Shown: positions 1-8,798, counted from the first letter of the stretch. The stretch is DNA of 40,000 bases from an uncultured bacterium (GCA_902776035.1 CACYOO010000021.1:1-40000); one strand, 5' to 3'. Notes: a model not told the origin generated them from the sequence alone. Numbers and translations: made by a program.

Positions 1-50
1 ATTGGATCTGCTACTACTGATAACATTGTATTTAATTCTTGTTCTTTCAT
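1..50 (-). CDS. 5' end of an unidentified gene running off the window
   Basis: Read on the minus strand, an ATG at 50-48 opens a frame with no stop to the window edge, starting MKEQELNTMLSVVADP. A purine-rich AGAGGA lies about 8 bases upstream of the ATG, which supports a real translation start. Only 16 codons are visible, so the product cannot be identified. It lies downstream of the prs terminator on the same strand, so it is probably transcribed separately. Confidence 0.5.
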   Translation of the reverse strand, partial: MKEQELNTMLSVVADP

Positions 51-177
51 TATAAATTCCTCTGCTTCTCTACATTTTTATAAAGTATTTTTATATAAAG
101 AAATTGCTTTTTTTATTTTATTAGTCTTAATATTTCTTAATAAAAAACGAATAGTTTCACAAGCTTTCAACATAACA

Positions 178-206
178 AAAAAGAAAACCTGAAACGAGTT
201 CAGGTT
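178..206 (-). terminator. Rho-independent terminator after prs
   Basis: An 8-bp perfect stem (AACCTGAA at 186-193 pairing with TTCAGGTT at 199-206) with a 5-base loop is followed on the minus strand by a T-rich tract (TTTTCTTTTTT). It sits about 75 bases past the prs stop and would end the uppS-rdgB-prs transcript. The stem and loop contain GAAACGAGTTCAG, which recurs exactly at 11329-11341 inside a repeat-rich intergenic region. Confidence 0.8.
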
Positions 207-279
207 AACAAAAATCTTTATATTTTTTAAAATAACTGACCATAAGATAATGAGTTCAAATATGATAGTGAACTTATTA

Positions 280-1290
280 CTATACAGTCATTTTCTTTTC
301 AAAACCAAACAATGAACTTATTGATTCATCATCATGTATTCTTGAAATAGCTTGTCCTAAAAGACCTGCTACAGAAAGTTGCTTAATTTTTGAAGGTAAA
401 TTCTCCGTATCTAAAGGAATAGTATTTGTTACAATAACTTCTTTAATAGGAGCATCAATTAATCTTTGAATTGCAGGTCCTGAAAATACGGGATGTACTG
501 CACAAACATAAATATCTTTTGCACCTTCCTGTTTTAATAAATTAGCTGCACCGGCAATAGAACCCGCAGTATCTATTATATCATCAAACATGACACAATT
601 TTTACCTTTTACATCACCTATAACACAATTTGCTATTGCTTCATTATGCTTATCACGTCTTTTATCAATTATTGCAAGTGAACAACCCAAATCTTTTGAA
701 AAATGTCTTGTTCTTTGAACTCCGCCTGTATCCGGACTTACTGCAACAAGATTATCCGTATCAAGATTTAAAGTTCTTATATAGTTAACTAATATTGATG
801 TTGCAAAAATATGGTCTACTAATATATTGAAAAAGCCCTGTATTTGTCCTGTATGTAAATCCATAGCAAGAACTCTGTTGCATCCTGCTGTTGTCAATAA
901 ATCAGCAACAAGTTTTGCTGTAATTGCCTCTCTGCCTGATGTTTTTCTATCCTGTCTTGCATATCCGTAATAAGGTATTACTGCTGTTATTGATTTTGCA
1001 CTTGCTCTTTTGAATGCATCAATTATAATCAATAATTCCATTAAATTTTGATTAACCGGCTTGCATAACGGTTGAATAATAAATATATCATCCCCCCTTA
1101 CACTATCTTTTACCTGAACATAAATTTCACCATCTGCAAAATCTTTTACTATCATAGGTCCAAGTGTTGTGCCTAATGCTTCTGCAACTTCTTGTGCCAA
1201 TTTTGGATTTGAACGTCCTGCAAATAATTTAATATCATGTGTAGGATTTATTTCTCGTTTTAACTTTTCATATACTTCATCTGTTATCAT
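280..1290 (-). CDS. prs: Ribose-phosphate pyrophosphokinase (PRPP synthase)
   Basis: Makes 5-phosphoribosyl-1-diphosphate from ribose 5-phosphate and ATP, the precursor of purines, pyrimidines, histidine, tryptophan and NAD; cytosolic. The 336-residue product has the usual class I length plus a short N-terminal extension. Visible family motifs are RQDRK at about residue 112, the metal/ATP-site DLHTGQIQGFF at 144-154, VSPDTGGV at about 184 and the PRPP loop MFDDIIDTAGS at 234-244. The ATG is preceded by AAAGGG about 9 bases upstream. It is the last gene of a minus-strand run uppS-rdgB-prs, 48 bases after rdgB, and is followed by a clear terminator. No truncation is seen. Confidence 0.97.
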   Translation of the reverse strand: MITDEVYEKLKREINPTHDIKLFAGRSNPKLAQEVAEALGTTLGPMIVKDFADGEIYVQVKDSVRGDDIFIIQPLCKPVNQNLMELLIIIDAFKRASAKSITAVIPYYGYARQDRKTSGREAITAKLVADLLTTAGCNRVLAMDLHTGQIQGFFNILVDHIFATSILVNYIRTLNLDTDNLVAVSPDTGGVQRTRHFSKDLGCSLAIIDKRRDKHNEAIANCVIGDVKGKNCVMFDDIIDTAGSIAGAANLLKQEGAKDIYVCAVHPVFSGPAIQRLIDAPIKEVIVTNTIPLDTENLPSKIKQLSVAGLLGQAISRIHDDESISSLFGFEKKMTV

Positions 1291-1338
1291 TTATCCAACC
1301 CTTTCAATAACAACTTAATTATACATTCAACATAAATT

Positions 1339-1911
1339 TTATTCATTATAATTTTCAAGAAATTTTAACATATCATCTAAAGCTTTTGCTCTATGCGAAA
1401 TTCTATTTTTTTCATCGGAAGATAACTCTGCCATTGTTAAATTATATCCGTTTACTAAAAATACGGGATCATATCCAAAACCGTTTATACCTCGTCTTTC
1501 ATTCACAATTTTACCCTCACATATTCCATTAGATACATGTAATATGTTTCCATTTTTATCAAGCAATGTCATACAACAAACAAAATGAGCATTTCTATTT
1601 TTTTCTTCTTTTAATTCGTTAAGTAATTTTGATATTTTATCATCTTGTGTATTTGCAAATCTTGCAGAATAAATACCGGGAGCACCGTTTAATGCCTCTA
1701 CACACAAGCCGGAATCATCAGCAAGGCACATTTTTCCTGATACCCTATAAGCTTCTTTTGCCTTTATTAAAGAATTTTCCTCAAAATCTTTACCGTTTTC
1801 AACAGGACTAAAATCCTTTGAAGGTAAAATAAATTTTATATTATTCAAGTTACAAATTTCTTCTATTTCTCTTTGTTTATTAGGGTTAGATGTAGCAAGA
1901 ACAATTTCCAC
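1339..1911 (-). CDS. rdgB: RdgB/HAM1 non-canonical purine NTP pyrophosphatase (XTP/dITP diphosphatase)
   Basis: Hydrolyses deaminated purine nucleotides (dITP, XTP) to monophosphates, keeping them out of DNA and RNA. The 190-residue protein has the full family length and motifs: substrate loop SNPNK at 8-12, ADDSGLCVEAL at about 64, the central GINGFGYDPVF and the C-terminal SHRAKAL. The start is GTG, only 2 bases after the uppS stop, so translation is probably coupled to uppS; a GGGG run at the uppS end is the likely ribosome site. A Maf family pyrophosphatase at 34592-35158 gives the cell a second nucleotide-cleansing enzyme of different fold. Confidence 0.95.
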   Translation of the reverse strand: MEIVLATSNPNKQREIEEICNLNNIKFILPSKDFSPVENGKDFEENSLIKAKEAYRVSGKMCLADDSGLCVEALNGAPGIYSARFANTQDDKISKLLNELKEEKNRNAHFVCCMTLLDKNGNILHVSNGICEGKIVNERRGINGFGYDPVFLVNGYNLTMAELSSDEKNRISHRAKALDDMLKFLENYNE

Positions 1912-1913
1912 AA

Positions 1914-2642
1914 TTATGCCCCAAACCTTCTTTGTCTTGAGTGAAATTCCATAATAGCATCTTCTAATGCCTGTTTATCAAATTCCGGCCAAAATGTTTG
2001 TGTAACATATATTTCAGAATATGCACACTGCCATAACAAATAATTAGAAATTCTTTTTTCTCCGCCTGTTCTAATCAATAAATCAGGATTAGGCATGCCT
2101 GCCGTATAAAGATTATTTGATATAGTATCTTCTGTAATATTTTCAACATCAATACCTGATTTAATAATTTTCTTTACGGCATGAACAATCTCATCTCTGC
2201 CGCCATAATTAAATGCAATTTGTAAATGCACACCACTATTATCTTTTGTAAGATTTTTTGAGTAGTTTAACACATCCTGTAATGCAGGTTTTAATTTTGT
2301 TAAATCTCCTATAAAATCAATAACTACATTTTTTTCATGAAGTTCTTTTGATTCGTTTTTAAGAGTTTGCACAAACAAATCCATTAAAAAATCAACTTCT
2401 TCCTGCTTTCTGTTCCAATTTTCAGTTGAAAAAGCATAAACAGTTAAATATTTTATACCAAAATCATCACACGCTTGAACAGTTTTCTTTAAAGCACTAA
2501 CACCCTGTTTATGTCCTACGGCAGACGGATAATTGTGCAATTTTGCCCAACGTCTGTTGCCATCCATAATAATTGCAACATGCTGTAAATTACAATCTTT
2601 TACTATATCTTTTATACTCTCGGCTGATGTAAGTGTTTCCAT
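1914..2642 (-). CDS. uppS: Undecaprenyl diphosphate synthase (cis-prenyltransferase)
   Basis: Condenses isopentenyl diphosphate units with cis geometry to make the C55 carrier lipid for peptidoglycan and other envelope glycans. The 242-residue protein carries the UPP synthase signature: IIMDGNRRWA at 24-33 (Asp27 metal ligand), FSTENWNR at 71-78 and the C-terminal LLIRTGGEKRISNYLLW active-site stretch. First gene of the uppS-rdgB-prs run. A TATAAT lies at 2665-2670 upstream on the minus strand; the Shine-Dalgarno is weak (TTGG). It links with ispH and the polyprenyl synthase elsewhere in the window as part of isoprenoid supply. Confidence 0.97.
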   Translation of the reverse strand: METLTSAESIKDIVKDCNLQHVAIIMDGNRRWAKLHNYPSAVGHKQGVSALKKTVQACDDFGIKYLTVYAFSTENWNRKQEEVDFLMDLFVQTLKNESKELHEKNVVIDFIGDLTKLKPALQDVLNYSKNLTKDNSGVHLQIAFNYGGRDEIVHAVKKIIKSGIDVENITEDTISNNLYTAGMPNPDLLIRTGGEKRISNYLLWQCAYSEIYVTQTFWPEFDKQALEDAIMEFHSRQRRFGA

Positions 2643-2753
2643 AAATTACCAAAATTTCAAATTTATTATAATTTTATTTTAACTTAAACAAGAATTTTCA
2701 CAAGTTATAGTTAAACTTGCTATAGTTTCTACTTCTATATTTATATACTGTAT

Positions 2754-3380
2754 TTATCTTATAAAATTGGTTTTTATTTTTTGAACTGATTCGGGATGAT
2801 ACAGACCGTTCTTTTTACTATATTCAATACACTTGATTAACCATGCCATATTATTTCCCAGAACATGCATTACCTGAATACCTTCTTCGTCTTTCATTAC
2901 TTCATCAGGAGTATTACCATGAACCATATTCCAATAACCTGATGAAACAATAGGCATATTATTTATACCAAAATGTTTATTTATTGCATCCAAACTAGCA
3001 GTTGTGCCTGCACGTCTTGCAGATACGACTGCCGCTGCCGGCTTGTAAGAAAATGCCGAACCATGTGAATAAAACATTCTATCCATTGCAGAAATCAATC
3101 TTCCGGATGGATGTGCATAATAAACAGGTGAACCAAATACAAAACCATCTGCAAGTTCAGCTTTTTTAGCTATTACATTAACTATGTCATCATCAAATAC
3201 ACATTTTCCGCCATTTTGTCTGCATGTACAACAACCCATACAATCTCGTATCGGCTTATTACCTAATGATATTATTTCTGTTTCAATTTCATTTTCGTTT
3301 AAAGCTTTTTGAACTTCATTCAAAGCAGTATAAGTACATCCGTTTAAATTTGCACTTCCATTTATCAATAATACTTTCAT
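2754..3380 (-). CDS. Flavodoxin-fold NAD(P)H-dependent FMN reductase / iron-sulfur flavoprotein-like
   Basis: Flavodoxin-fold oxidoreductase. The N-terminal MKVLLINGSANLNGCT is the FMN phosphate loop, and a GSPVYYAHPSGRL stretch in the middle is the second flavin loop. A cysteine cluster CMGCCTCRQNGGKC resembles the compact motif of archaeal/clostridial iron-sulfur flavoproteins, so a cluster is possible but not proven. The frame stays open upstream to 3431, but the ATG at 3380 is preferred: AAGGA lies 6 bases before it and the protein then begins directly with the FMN loop. TATAAT at 3415-3420 would start the transcript about 28 bases before this ATG. The redox partner is unknown. Confidence 0.85.
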   Translation of the reverse strand: MKVLLINGSANLNGCTYTALNEVQKALNENEIETEIISLGNKPIRDCMGCCTCRQNGGKCVFDDDIVNVIAKKAELADGFVFGSPVYYAHPSGRLISAMDRMFYSHGSAFSYKPAAAVVSARRAGTTASLDAINKHFGINNMPIVSSGYWNMVHGNTPDEVMKDEEGIQVMHVLGNNMAWLIKCIEYSKKNGLYHPESVQKIKTNFIR

Positions 3381-3429
3381 TTTTATTCCTTTTTGTATTG
3401 TATTACTTATTAAAATTATACACAAAAAC

Positions 3430-3465
3430 AAAAACTTATTGAAAAAAATATTTCAATAAGTTTTT
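3430..3465 (-). terminator. Terminator after rpsA
   Basis: A 15-bp perfect inverted repeat (3430-3444 against 3451-3465, arms reading AAAAACTTATTGAAA) has a 6-base loop. Read on the minus strand it is followed by TTTTTGTTTTTG. It lies 32 bases past the rpsA stop and overlaps the promoter zone of the flavodoxin gene. The structure is AT-rich but long. Confidence 0.7.
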
Positions 3466-3496
3466 GCTTATAAATTACGTGAAATGTTTAATATTC

Positions 3497-4564
3497 TTAT
3501 TTTTGAATATCTTTAACGCTTAAAGCTATTCTGTGTTCTTGAGGTGTGAATTTTTTAATTAAAACTTCAATTTCATCACCTGCTTTGTATAAATTAAACG
3601 GATTAGGGTTTTCACCGTCCATTTCAGCTATAGGAAGCAATGCTTCAACACCCGGAAATATATTTACAAATGCTCCAAATGTTGCAACTTTGTTAACTGT
3701 TCCTTTTACTAATTGTCCTTCTTCAAATTGACCTTCAATTTGCTGCCAAGGGTTTTCTGTCATTCTCTTTAAGCTTAAGCTGATTCTTTTTAATTCGTTA
3801 TCAATTTTGATAATTTTCACTTCTATTTCATCACCTAAAGCCAAAACATCTGACGGATGTTTAATTCTTTGCCAAGAAATTTCAGATATTGGTAACAAAC
3901 CGTCAATTCCATTAATATCAACGAATGCACCAAAATCAGTTATTCTTACAACATTACCTTTTACTATTTGTTCTTCAGATAAGTTTGAAAGAATATCATC
4001 AACAACTTGACTGCGTTGTTCTGCTACTGCTAATCTTTGAGATAAGATAAGTTTATTTTTCTTAGGATCAGCTTCTAATACTTTAACTTCAATTTTTGTA
4101 TCAACAAGACCTTCAAATGGAACTCCTGTTCTTAATTGACTTGACGGAATAAAGCCCTTCAAATCTGCTACATCAACCAAAACTCCGCCTTTAACTATAG
4201 ATACAACTTTTGCAAGGATTGTATCATCAACATTTTTAGCATCATTTAATTGAGCCCAAGCTTGAGCATAAGCAATTCTCTTTAATGATAATTGCATAGC
4301 ATCATCATCATTTTCTTCTTTTAATACGTAAAATTCTCTGATGTCGCCTATTTGCAAATCTTCTGATACTTCGTCATTGTTTGAAATTTCTTTTTCAGGT
4401 AAGAATGCTTCTGTCTTAGCACCCTTTACGCTTACGAGATAACCGTTGTTTTCTTTTTTGATAATTGTTCCTTCTACTATATCTGCAACTGTGTATGTCT
4501 TAGATAAAGTATCGTTCAATAATGCTTCAAAATCTTCAAATTTTGTTTCTTCTGTATTTGTCAT
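3497..4564 (-). CDS. rpsA: Small ribosomal subunit protein S1, four S1 domains
   Basis: RNA-binding protein that helps mRNA dock on the 30S subunit. Four S1 OB-fold repeats are visible at about residues 27-96, 112-178, 198-268 and 281-353; the third is the most canonical (GNVVRITDFGAFVDINGIDG). At 355 residues it is shorter than the six-domain E. coli protein and like the short S1 of Gram-positives and cyanobacteria. The ATG overlaps the ispH stop in ATGA, so the pair is translationally coupled. A second four-domain S1 protein is at 33535-34605. Linkage of ispH with an S1 gene, and even their fusion, is known in Clostridia. Confidence 0.95.
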   Translation of the reverse strand: MTNTEETKFEDFEALLNDTLSKTYTVADIVEGTIIKKENNGYLVSVKGAKTEAFLPEKEISNNDEVSEDLQIGDIREFYVLKEENDDDAMQLSLKRIAYAQAWAQLNDAKNVDDTILAKVVSIVKGGVLVDVADLKGFIPSSQLRTGVPFEGLVDTKIEVKVLEADPKKNKLILSQRLAVAEQRSQVVDDILSNLSEEQIVKGNVVRITDFGAFVDINGIDGLLPISEISWQRIKHPSDVLALGDEIEVKIIKIDNELKRISLSLKRMTENPWQQIEGQFEEGQLVKGTVNKVATFGAFVNIFPGVEALLPIAEMDGENPNPFNLYKAGDEIEVLIKKFTPQEHRIALSVKDIQK

Positions 4565-5433
4565 TCATGACCTCCTTTTATTTTTGTGTATACTCTGTCA
4601 ATTATAAATTGCGGTGTTGACGCACCTGCTGTTATAGCAATATTTTCTGATTTATTAATTGTATTTATGTAATCATCTAATTCATTATCACTTTCAATAT
4701 GAATTGTTTGAGTTATATCTTTTAGAATTTCCGCCAAGTGAGATGTATTTGCACTCTTTTTTGAACCTACTACAATAACTAAATCATTTTCTCTTGCAAG
4801 TTCTCTTGCTTCTTCCTGTCTCATTGATGTACTCTGACAAATCGTATTTACCAGATGTATTTCTTTTGAAATAGTCGTAAGGTAATCTAAAATACTCTGT
4901 AATGTTTCTATTCTTTGTGTTGTTTGAACAACAACACCAACTTTTTTATGAGATTTTATTGCTTCTTTTACTTTCTCAAGCTGTGAAACTTCACTTGCTA
5001 CAAAAATTTTATCACTATATTGTTCAGCATTTGCTTTTATTGCAATAACTTCCGGATGTTCCGCCTTACCTACTATAACAAGAAAATCACCTTCCTGTGC
5101 TAATTTTATAGCATGCTGCTGCACCTTTTTAACGTCAGGACATGTTAAATCAACTAATTCCAACCCGCTTGTTTTTATTTGTTCTATTACTTCAGGTGAT
5201 GCACCATGACTTCTTATTACACAAATTCCGTTTTTATCTTTCGGAATTTCATAAACAGTTTTTATACCCAAACTATCCAATTCATTTATAACTTCTGAAT
5301 TGTGTATAAGCTCACCTAAAACATATATATTTTTATCAGGATTTTCAACTTTCAACTTTTTAACTGTTGTTACAGCTCTCTTTACTCCGTAACAAAACCC
5401 TGAAAATTTAGCTAATGTAATTCTTTTTGACAA
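4561..5433 (-). CDS. ispH: 4-hydroxy-3-methylbut-2-enyl diphosphate reductase (LytB)
   Basis: Last step of the MEP pathway: a [4Fe-4S] enzyme that reduces HMBPP to isopentenyl and dimethylallyl diphosphate. All three cluster cysteines are present (Cys14 in GFCYGVKRA, Cys98 in LTCPDVKK, Cys199 in TICQST), with substrate histidines His44, His76 and His126 and the C-terminal ITAGASTP. Length 290 is normal. The only in-frame start that fits is TTG at 5433-5431, with AGGA about 9 bases upstream. It overlaps rpsA by 4 bases. A promoter with a palindrome near its start point lies just upstream. Its presence shows the organism uses the MEP pathway. Confidence 0.96.
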   Translation of the reverse strand: MSKRITLAKFSGFCYGVKRAVTTVKKLKVENPDKNIYVLGELIHNSEVINELDSLGIKTVYEIPKDKNGICVIRSHGASPEVIEQIKTSGLELVDLTCPDVKKVQQHAIKLAQEGDFLVIVGKAEHPEVIAIKANAEQYSDKIFVASEVSQLEKVKEAIKSHKKVGVVVQTTQRIETLQSILDYLTTISKEIHLVNTICQSTSMRQEEARELARENDLVIVVGSKKSANTSHLAEILKDITQTIHIESDNELDDYINTINKSENIAITAGASTPQFIIDRVYTKIKGGHE

Positions 5434-5460
5434 TAAAATTGTCCTGCTTTCGTTAGACTC

Positions 5461-5512
5461 GAAGAAAAAGTTTTTCTTCTGTAATTATATTAAAACATAA
5501 AAATAATATTAA
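5461..5512 (-). promoter_or_regulatory. ispH-rpsA promoter with palindrome over the predicted start point
   Basis: On the minus strand TTAATA (5512-5507), a 17-base spacer and TATAAT (5489-5484) form a sigma-70-type promoter; the transcript would start near 5477. A perfect 9-1-9 inverted repeat (GAAGAAAAA, centre, TTTTTCTTC, 5461-5479) covers the predicted start point. It could be an operator or a 5' leader hairpin. The -10 is strong, the -35 matches 4 of 6. The role of the palindrome is inference. Confidence 0.5.
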
Positions 5513-5660
5513 GCAAGTTTAACTATTTTAATTCTCAATACAACATAAAAATTTATTTATTATTAATATTCTAAGTTTTGTTACATTTGCACAAATTAAT
5601 ATTTGAATTTGAAAATGTAAATAGTACAATTGAAATGCTCTCACTATTGAGTAATTTTTA

Positions 5661-5699
5661 TTTACGTATGATTAAACATTAGGTTATAATTGATATAAT
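5661..5699 (+). promoter_or_regulatory. Promoter for pgi operon
   Basis: TTTACG at 5661-5666, an 18-base spacer and TATAAT at 5685-5690; a second TATAAT at 5694-5699 is an alternative -10. The pgi ATG is at 5725, preceded by GGAGAAGA. The remaining bases between ispH and this promoter (about 5513-5660) are AT-rich and show no gene. Confidence 0.55.
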
Positions 5700-5724
5700 A
5701 AAAGATATACGGAGAAGAAGCAGT

Positions 5725-7113
5725 ATGGTTACATTAAATTACAAACATGTTGATGCACAAATTATTGGCAAAGAACACGGTTTAAACGTAGAAAAAGAAT
5801 TTGATAATCACAAAGGTGATATTGAAAGAATTATCAAAGATTTAAACCAAAGAAAAGACAAGCAAGGACAATGGTTACAATGGATGAATCTTGGCTATAA
5901 TGAAGAAACAGTTTGGTATGTTAAAGAATATGCAGCACAAGTAAAAGGCAAATATGAAAATATACTTGTTTTAGGTATAGGCGGTTCTGCTCTTGGCGGA
6001 ATAGCTGTAACAGAAGCATTATTAAAACCATATTGGAATCTGTTATCACCTGAACAAAGAAACGGAATGCCTAGAATATTCTTCCTTGATAATATCGATC
6101 CTGACCAAATTACCGGTTTGTTAGATATGCTGGATTTGCGTAAAACATTGGTTAACGTAATTACAAAATCCGGCTCTACTGCAGAAACAATGTCCCAATA
6201 TATGATTGTTAAAGCAAGACTTGAACAACAATTAGGTGATGCATACAGAAACAATATCGTAGCAACTACAGACCAAAAAACAGGTATTTTACGTCAATTA
6301 GCAGATCAAGAAGGTTACAAAACATTTGTAGTTCCTGATGATGTTGGCGGACGTTTCTCTGTATTTTCAGCTGTTGGTTTGTTACCGTTCGCCCTTGTAG
6401 GTATTGATATTGAAGATATGATGAACGGTGTTAAAGATATGGATTTAGAATTAAAAAATACCGATATTCATAATAACATTGCTGCTCAAAATGCTTTAAT
6501 TCACTATTTAATGGATACAAAAAAAGATAAAAATTTATCTGTTATGATGCCTTATTCAAGCAGATTGAAATACGTTTCCGATTGGTATACACAATTATGG
6601 GCAGAATCCTTAGGAAAAGAAGAAAACCTAAAGGGTAAAAAAGTACACATAGGTCCTACACCAATTAAGGCATTGGGTGCAACTGATCAACACTCTCAAA
6701 TTCAACTTTACAACGAAGGACCTAACAACAAGTTAATTAACTTTATCAGAGTTGAAGAATTTGATAAAACTCTTGAAATACCAAAAATATTTGAATACAC
6801 AGGTATCGGATATTTAGGCGGAAAGACAATTAATCAATTAATTAATGCAGAAGCAGATTCTACACGTGTTGCATTATCTGATTACAAACGTCCTACAGTT
6901 ACAATAAGTATTCCGAAAATTACACCTTATAATGTGGCTCAACTTCTTTATATGTTTGAAGTTCAAACTGCTATTGCCGGTGAATTATACAACATAAACA
7001 CATTTAATCAACCGGGAGTTGAACAAGCTAAAAATTACACTTATGCATTGATGGGACGTGCAGGTTATGAAGAATCTGCTAAAGTTCTTGAAGAAAAAAT
7101 GGCTGTAATATAA
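5725..7113 (+). CDS. pgi: Glucose-6-phosphate isomerase
   Basis: Interconverts glucose 6-phosphate and fructose 6-phosphate in glycolysis and gluconeogenesis. SIS-fold motifs are clear: GIGGSALGG in the first third, TKSGSTAET for the sugar-phosphate loop, WAESLGKE with the catalytic-region glutamate, and DQHSQIQLY. The 462-residue length matches the shorter bacterial/archaeal-type PGI rather than the 550-residue E. coli enzyme. The ATG has a good GGAGAAGA site 6 bases upstream. It heads a plus-strand run with the secreted orphan (6-base gap) and trxB. Confidence 0.96.
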   Translation: MVTLNYKHVDAQIIGKEHGLNVEKEFDNHKGDIERIIKDLNQRKDKQGQWLQWMNLGYNEETVWYVKEYAAQVKGKYENILVLGIGGSALGGIAVTEALLKPYWNLLSPEQRNGMPRIFFLDNIDPDQITGLLDMLDLRKTLVNVITKSGSTAETMSQYMIVKARLEQQLGDAYRNNIVATTDQKTGILRQLADQEGYKTFVVPDDVGGRFSVFSAVGLLPFALVGIDIEDMMNGVKDMDLELKNTDIHNNIAAQNALIHYLMDTKKDKNLSVMMPYSSRLKYVSDWYTQLWAESLGKEENLKGKKVHIGPTPIKALGATDQHSQIQLYNEGPNNKLINFIRVEEFDKTLEIPKIFEYTGIGYLGGKTINQLINAEADSTRVALSDYKRPTVTISIPKITPYNVAQLLYMFEVQTAIAGELYNINTFNQPGVEQAKNYTYALMGRAGYEESAKVLEEKMAVI

Positions 7114-7119
7114 AATTTA

Positions 7120-7629
7120 ATGAAAAAAAAATTATTTTTATTAATACTATTGTTTTGTATAATTTTACCATATACGGTAAATGCAGATGAAAAATATGTT
7201 CTTAAAGGCACGGTATCAAAGATTGATATGGTGCCTAAAGAATTATTTGGAAGCTGGCAAGTAGTATCCGAGCTTGAAGAAACAAATTATCCAAAAAATT
7301 TTAAAAAAAATACTGCTGATTTTTGGAACTTACGCAGGAGTGGTAACGTCATAGAATTAAGAAATCCTATGACGGGAGCAATCGCCGAGGTATATTTAAA
7401 TGATGTCAGTTATAGAGATGTTACCTTTTATCACACTCAAAAAGACGGTAACTACAAAGTAACTGACACTGTGAGCATTAAATTAAATGTTGACGGTACA
7501 ACTTTTACGGGGGAAAACACAATAATTCTTGAGCAATTAATAGAAGAAGATACAAGATATATTATTAAAAGTAAAAAAGCCGTATACAAATTATATGGCA
7601 AAAAAGTATCGGGGATGAATATATTTTAA
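7120..7629 (+). CDS. Exported protein of unknown function
   Basis: 169 residues beginning with a classical Sec signal peptide (MKKKLFLL then a hydrophobic core, cleavage probably after VNA near residue 22). The mature part is beta-rich and contains FGSWQVVSELEETNYP, RRSGNVIELRNPMTGA and KLNVDGTTFTGENT; no enzyme motif is seen. It starts 6 bases after pgi and ends 22 bases before trxB, so it is co-transcribed with both. There is no Shine-Dalgarno other than AT-rich sequence, so it may depend on coupling to pgi. Not assigned to a named family. Confidence 0.8.
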   Translation: MKKKLFLLILLFCIILPYTVNADEKYVLKGTVSKIDMVPKELFGSWQVVSELEETNYPKNFKKNTADFWNLRRSGNVIELRNPMTGAIAEVYLNDVSYRDVTFYHTQKDGNYKVTDTVSIKLNVDGTTFTGENTIILEQLIEEDTRYIIKSKKAVYKLYGKKVSGMNIF

Positions 7630-7651
7630 TAAATTTGAGGAGTTATAAAAA

Positions 7652-8620
7652 ATGAATGACGGTAAAAATTTTGATATTATTATTTTAGGTGGAGGCCCTG
7701 CCGGTTTGAGTGCTGCAGTTTATGCTGCAAGAAGTTCTGCAAAAACCGCAATTATAGATAAAAGCATGTTTGGCGGACAACCAAGCAATTATCTTGAATT
7801 GGAAAACTATCCGGGATTTAAACGCATTGGCGGATATGATTTAATGGAAAATTTTGAAGAACATGCTGATATGTTTGGAATAAATAAATTTCCTATGGAA
7901 GAAATACAGAGTGTAAATCTAACAGGTGATAAAAAAGTTGTAAAAACTTTAAATGGAGAGTTTACAGCAGATGCTATTATCATTGCAACAGGTGCACAGC
8001 CAAGACATCTTGGAGTAAAAGGAGAAGAAGAATTTATAGGTAGAGGAGTTAGTTATTGTGCAGTATGCGACGGTGCTTTTTATAAAGATAAGGTTGTTGC
8101 CGTTGTAGGAGGAGGAAATGCAGCTGTTGAAGAAGCAATGTACTTAACAAGATTTGCTTCTAAAGTTTACCTTATCCACAGACGTGATGAATTAAGAGCC
8201 GATAAAATAGTTCAAGAACGTGCTTTTAAAAATGATAAATTGGAATTTATATTTGATAGTGTTGTCGAAGAAATTATCGGTGATGACACCGTTAAATCAT
8301 TAAAAATAAAAAATGTAAAAACGGAAGAAACTTCTGTTCTTGAAGTAAGCGGTATATTTCCATATATAGGAATATTACCAAATACAGAATTATTTAACGG
8401 TCAAATACAACAGGATAAAAGCGGTTTTATAGTAACTGATGAAAAAATGCAAACCTCAGAAGCAGGTGTTTATGCTGTCGGAGATGTAAGAACAACACCA
8501 TTAAGACAAGTTATAACAGCCGCTGCAGATGGTGCAGTTGCAGCAGTATTTGCAGGACATTATACAGATACTCTTAAAACATCTCAAAAACAAACTGCGA
8601 ATATAAAAACAAATAACTAG
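7652..8620 (+). CDS. trxB: Thioredoxin-disulfide reductase
   Basis: FAD/NADPH flavoenzyme that reduces thioredoxin. FAD loop GGGPAGLSAAVYAAR from residue 13, redox-active CAVC (Cys136 and Cys139) in SYCAVCDGAF, NADPH loop GGGNAAVEEA at about 153, and the C-terminal FAD motif VYAVGDVRTTPLRQ. The 322 residues are a little longer than usual because of a polar tail (TSQKQTANIKTNN). The ATG has GAGGAG 8 bases upstream. No thioredoxin gene is in the window. Confidence 0.96.
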   Translation: MNDGKNFDIIILGGGPAGLSAAVYAARSSAKTAIIDKSMFGGQPSNYLELENYPGFKRIGGYDLMENFEEHADMFGINKFPMEEIQSVNLTGDKKVVKTLNGEFTADAIIIATGAQPRHLGVKGEEEFIGRGVSYCAVCDGAFYKDKVVAVVGGGNAAVEEAMYLTRFASKVYLIHRRDELRADKIVQERAFKNDKLEFIFDSVVEEIIGDDTVKSLKIKNVKTEETSVLEVSGIFPYIGILPNTELFNGQIQQDKSGFIVTDEKMQTSEAGVYAVGDVRTTPLRQVITAAADGAVAAVFAGHYTDTLKTSQKQTANIKTNN

Positions 8621-8649
8621 GATATTTAACAATTTAATTTGCTTGAAAT

Positions 8650-8690
8650 GCTTCGATCATTATATTCCCTCAGCATGACAAAGTTTAATG
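8650..8690. repeat. Degenerate copy of a dispersed CTCAGCATGACAA intergenic repeat
   Basis: CCCTCAGCATGACAAAG lies between trxB and the tRNA genes. The same core CTCAGCATGACAA recurs at 39105-39137, and its reverse complement TGTCATGCTGA recurs at 11286-11296. This looks like the widespread 'CAGCATGAC' class of short intergenic repeats, here decayed. It encodes nothing. Confidence 0.5.
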
Positions 8691-8726
8691 TCAATTTGAA
8701 TACATTAATAAAGCAAAACAACAAAT

Positions 8727-8798
8727 TGCCTTTGACGGGATTTGAACCCGTGGCCTCTCCCTTACCAAGGGAGTGCGCTACCTCTGCGCCACAAAGGC
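8727..8798 (-). tRNA. tRNA-Thr (anticodon GGT)
   Basis: On the minus strand the 72 bases fold as a complete cloverleaf: acceptor GCCTTTG/CAAAGGC, D arm GCGC-AGAGGTA-GCGC, anticodon stem CTCCC/GGGAG with loop TTGGTAA (anticodon GGT), a 5-base variable region, and T arm ACGGG-TTCAAAT-CCCGT. The discriminator is A and no CCA is encoded. It follows tRNA-Thr(TGT) by 28 bases on the same strand, probably in one transcript. Confidence 0.95.

Noticed and set aside
2643-2753. Possible regulatory RNA between uppS and the flavodoxin gene
   Set aside because: AT-rich with a -10-like TATAAT only; no stable structure.
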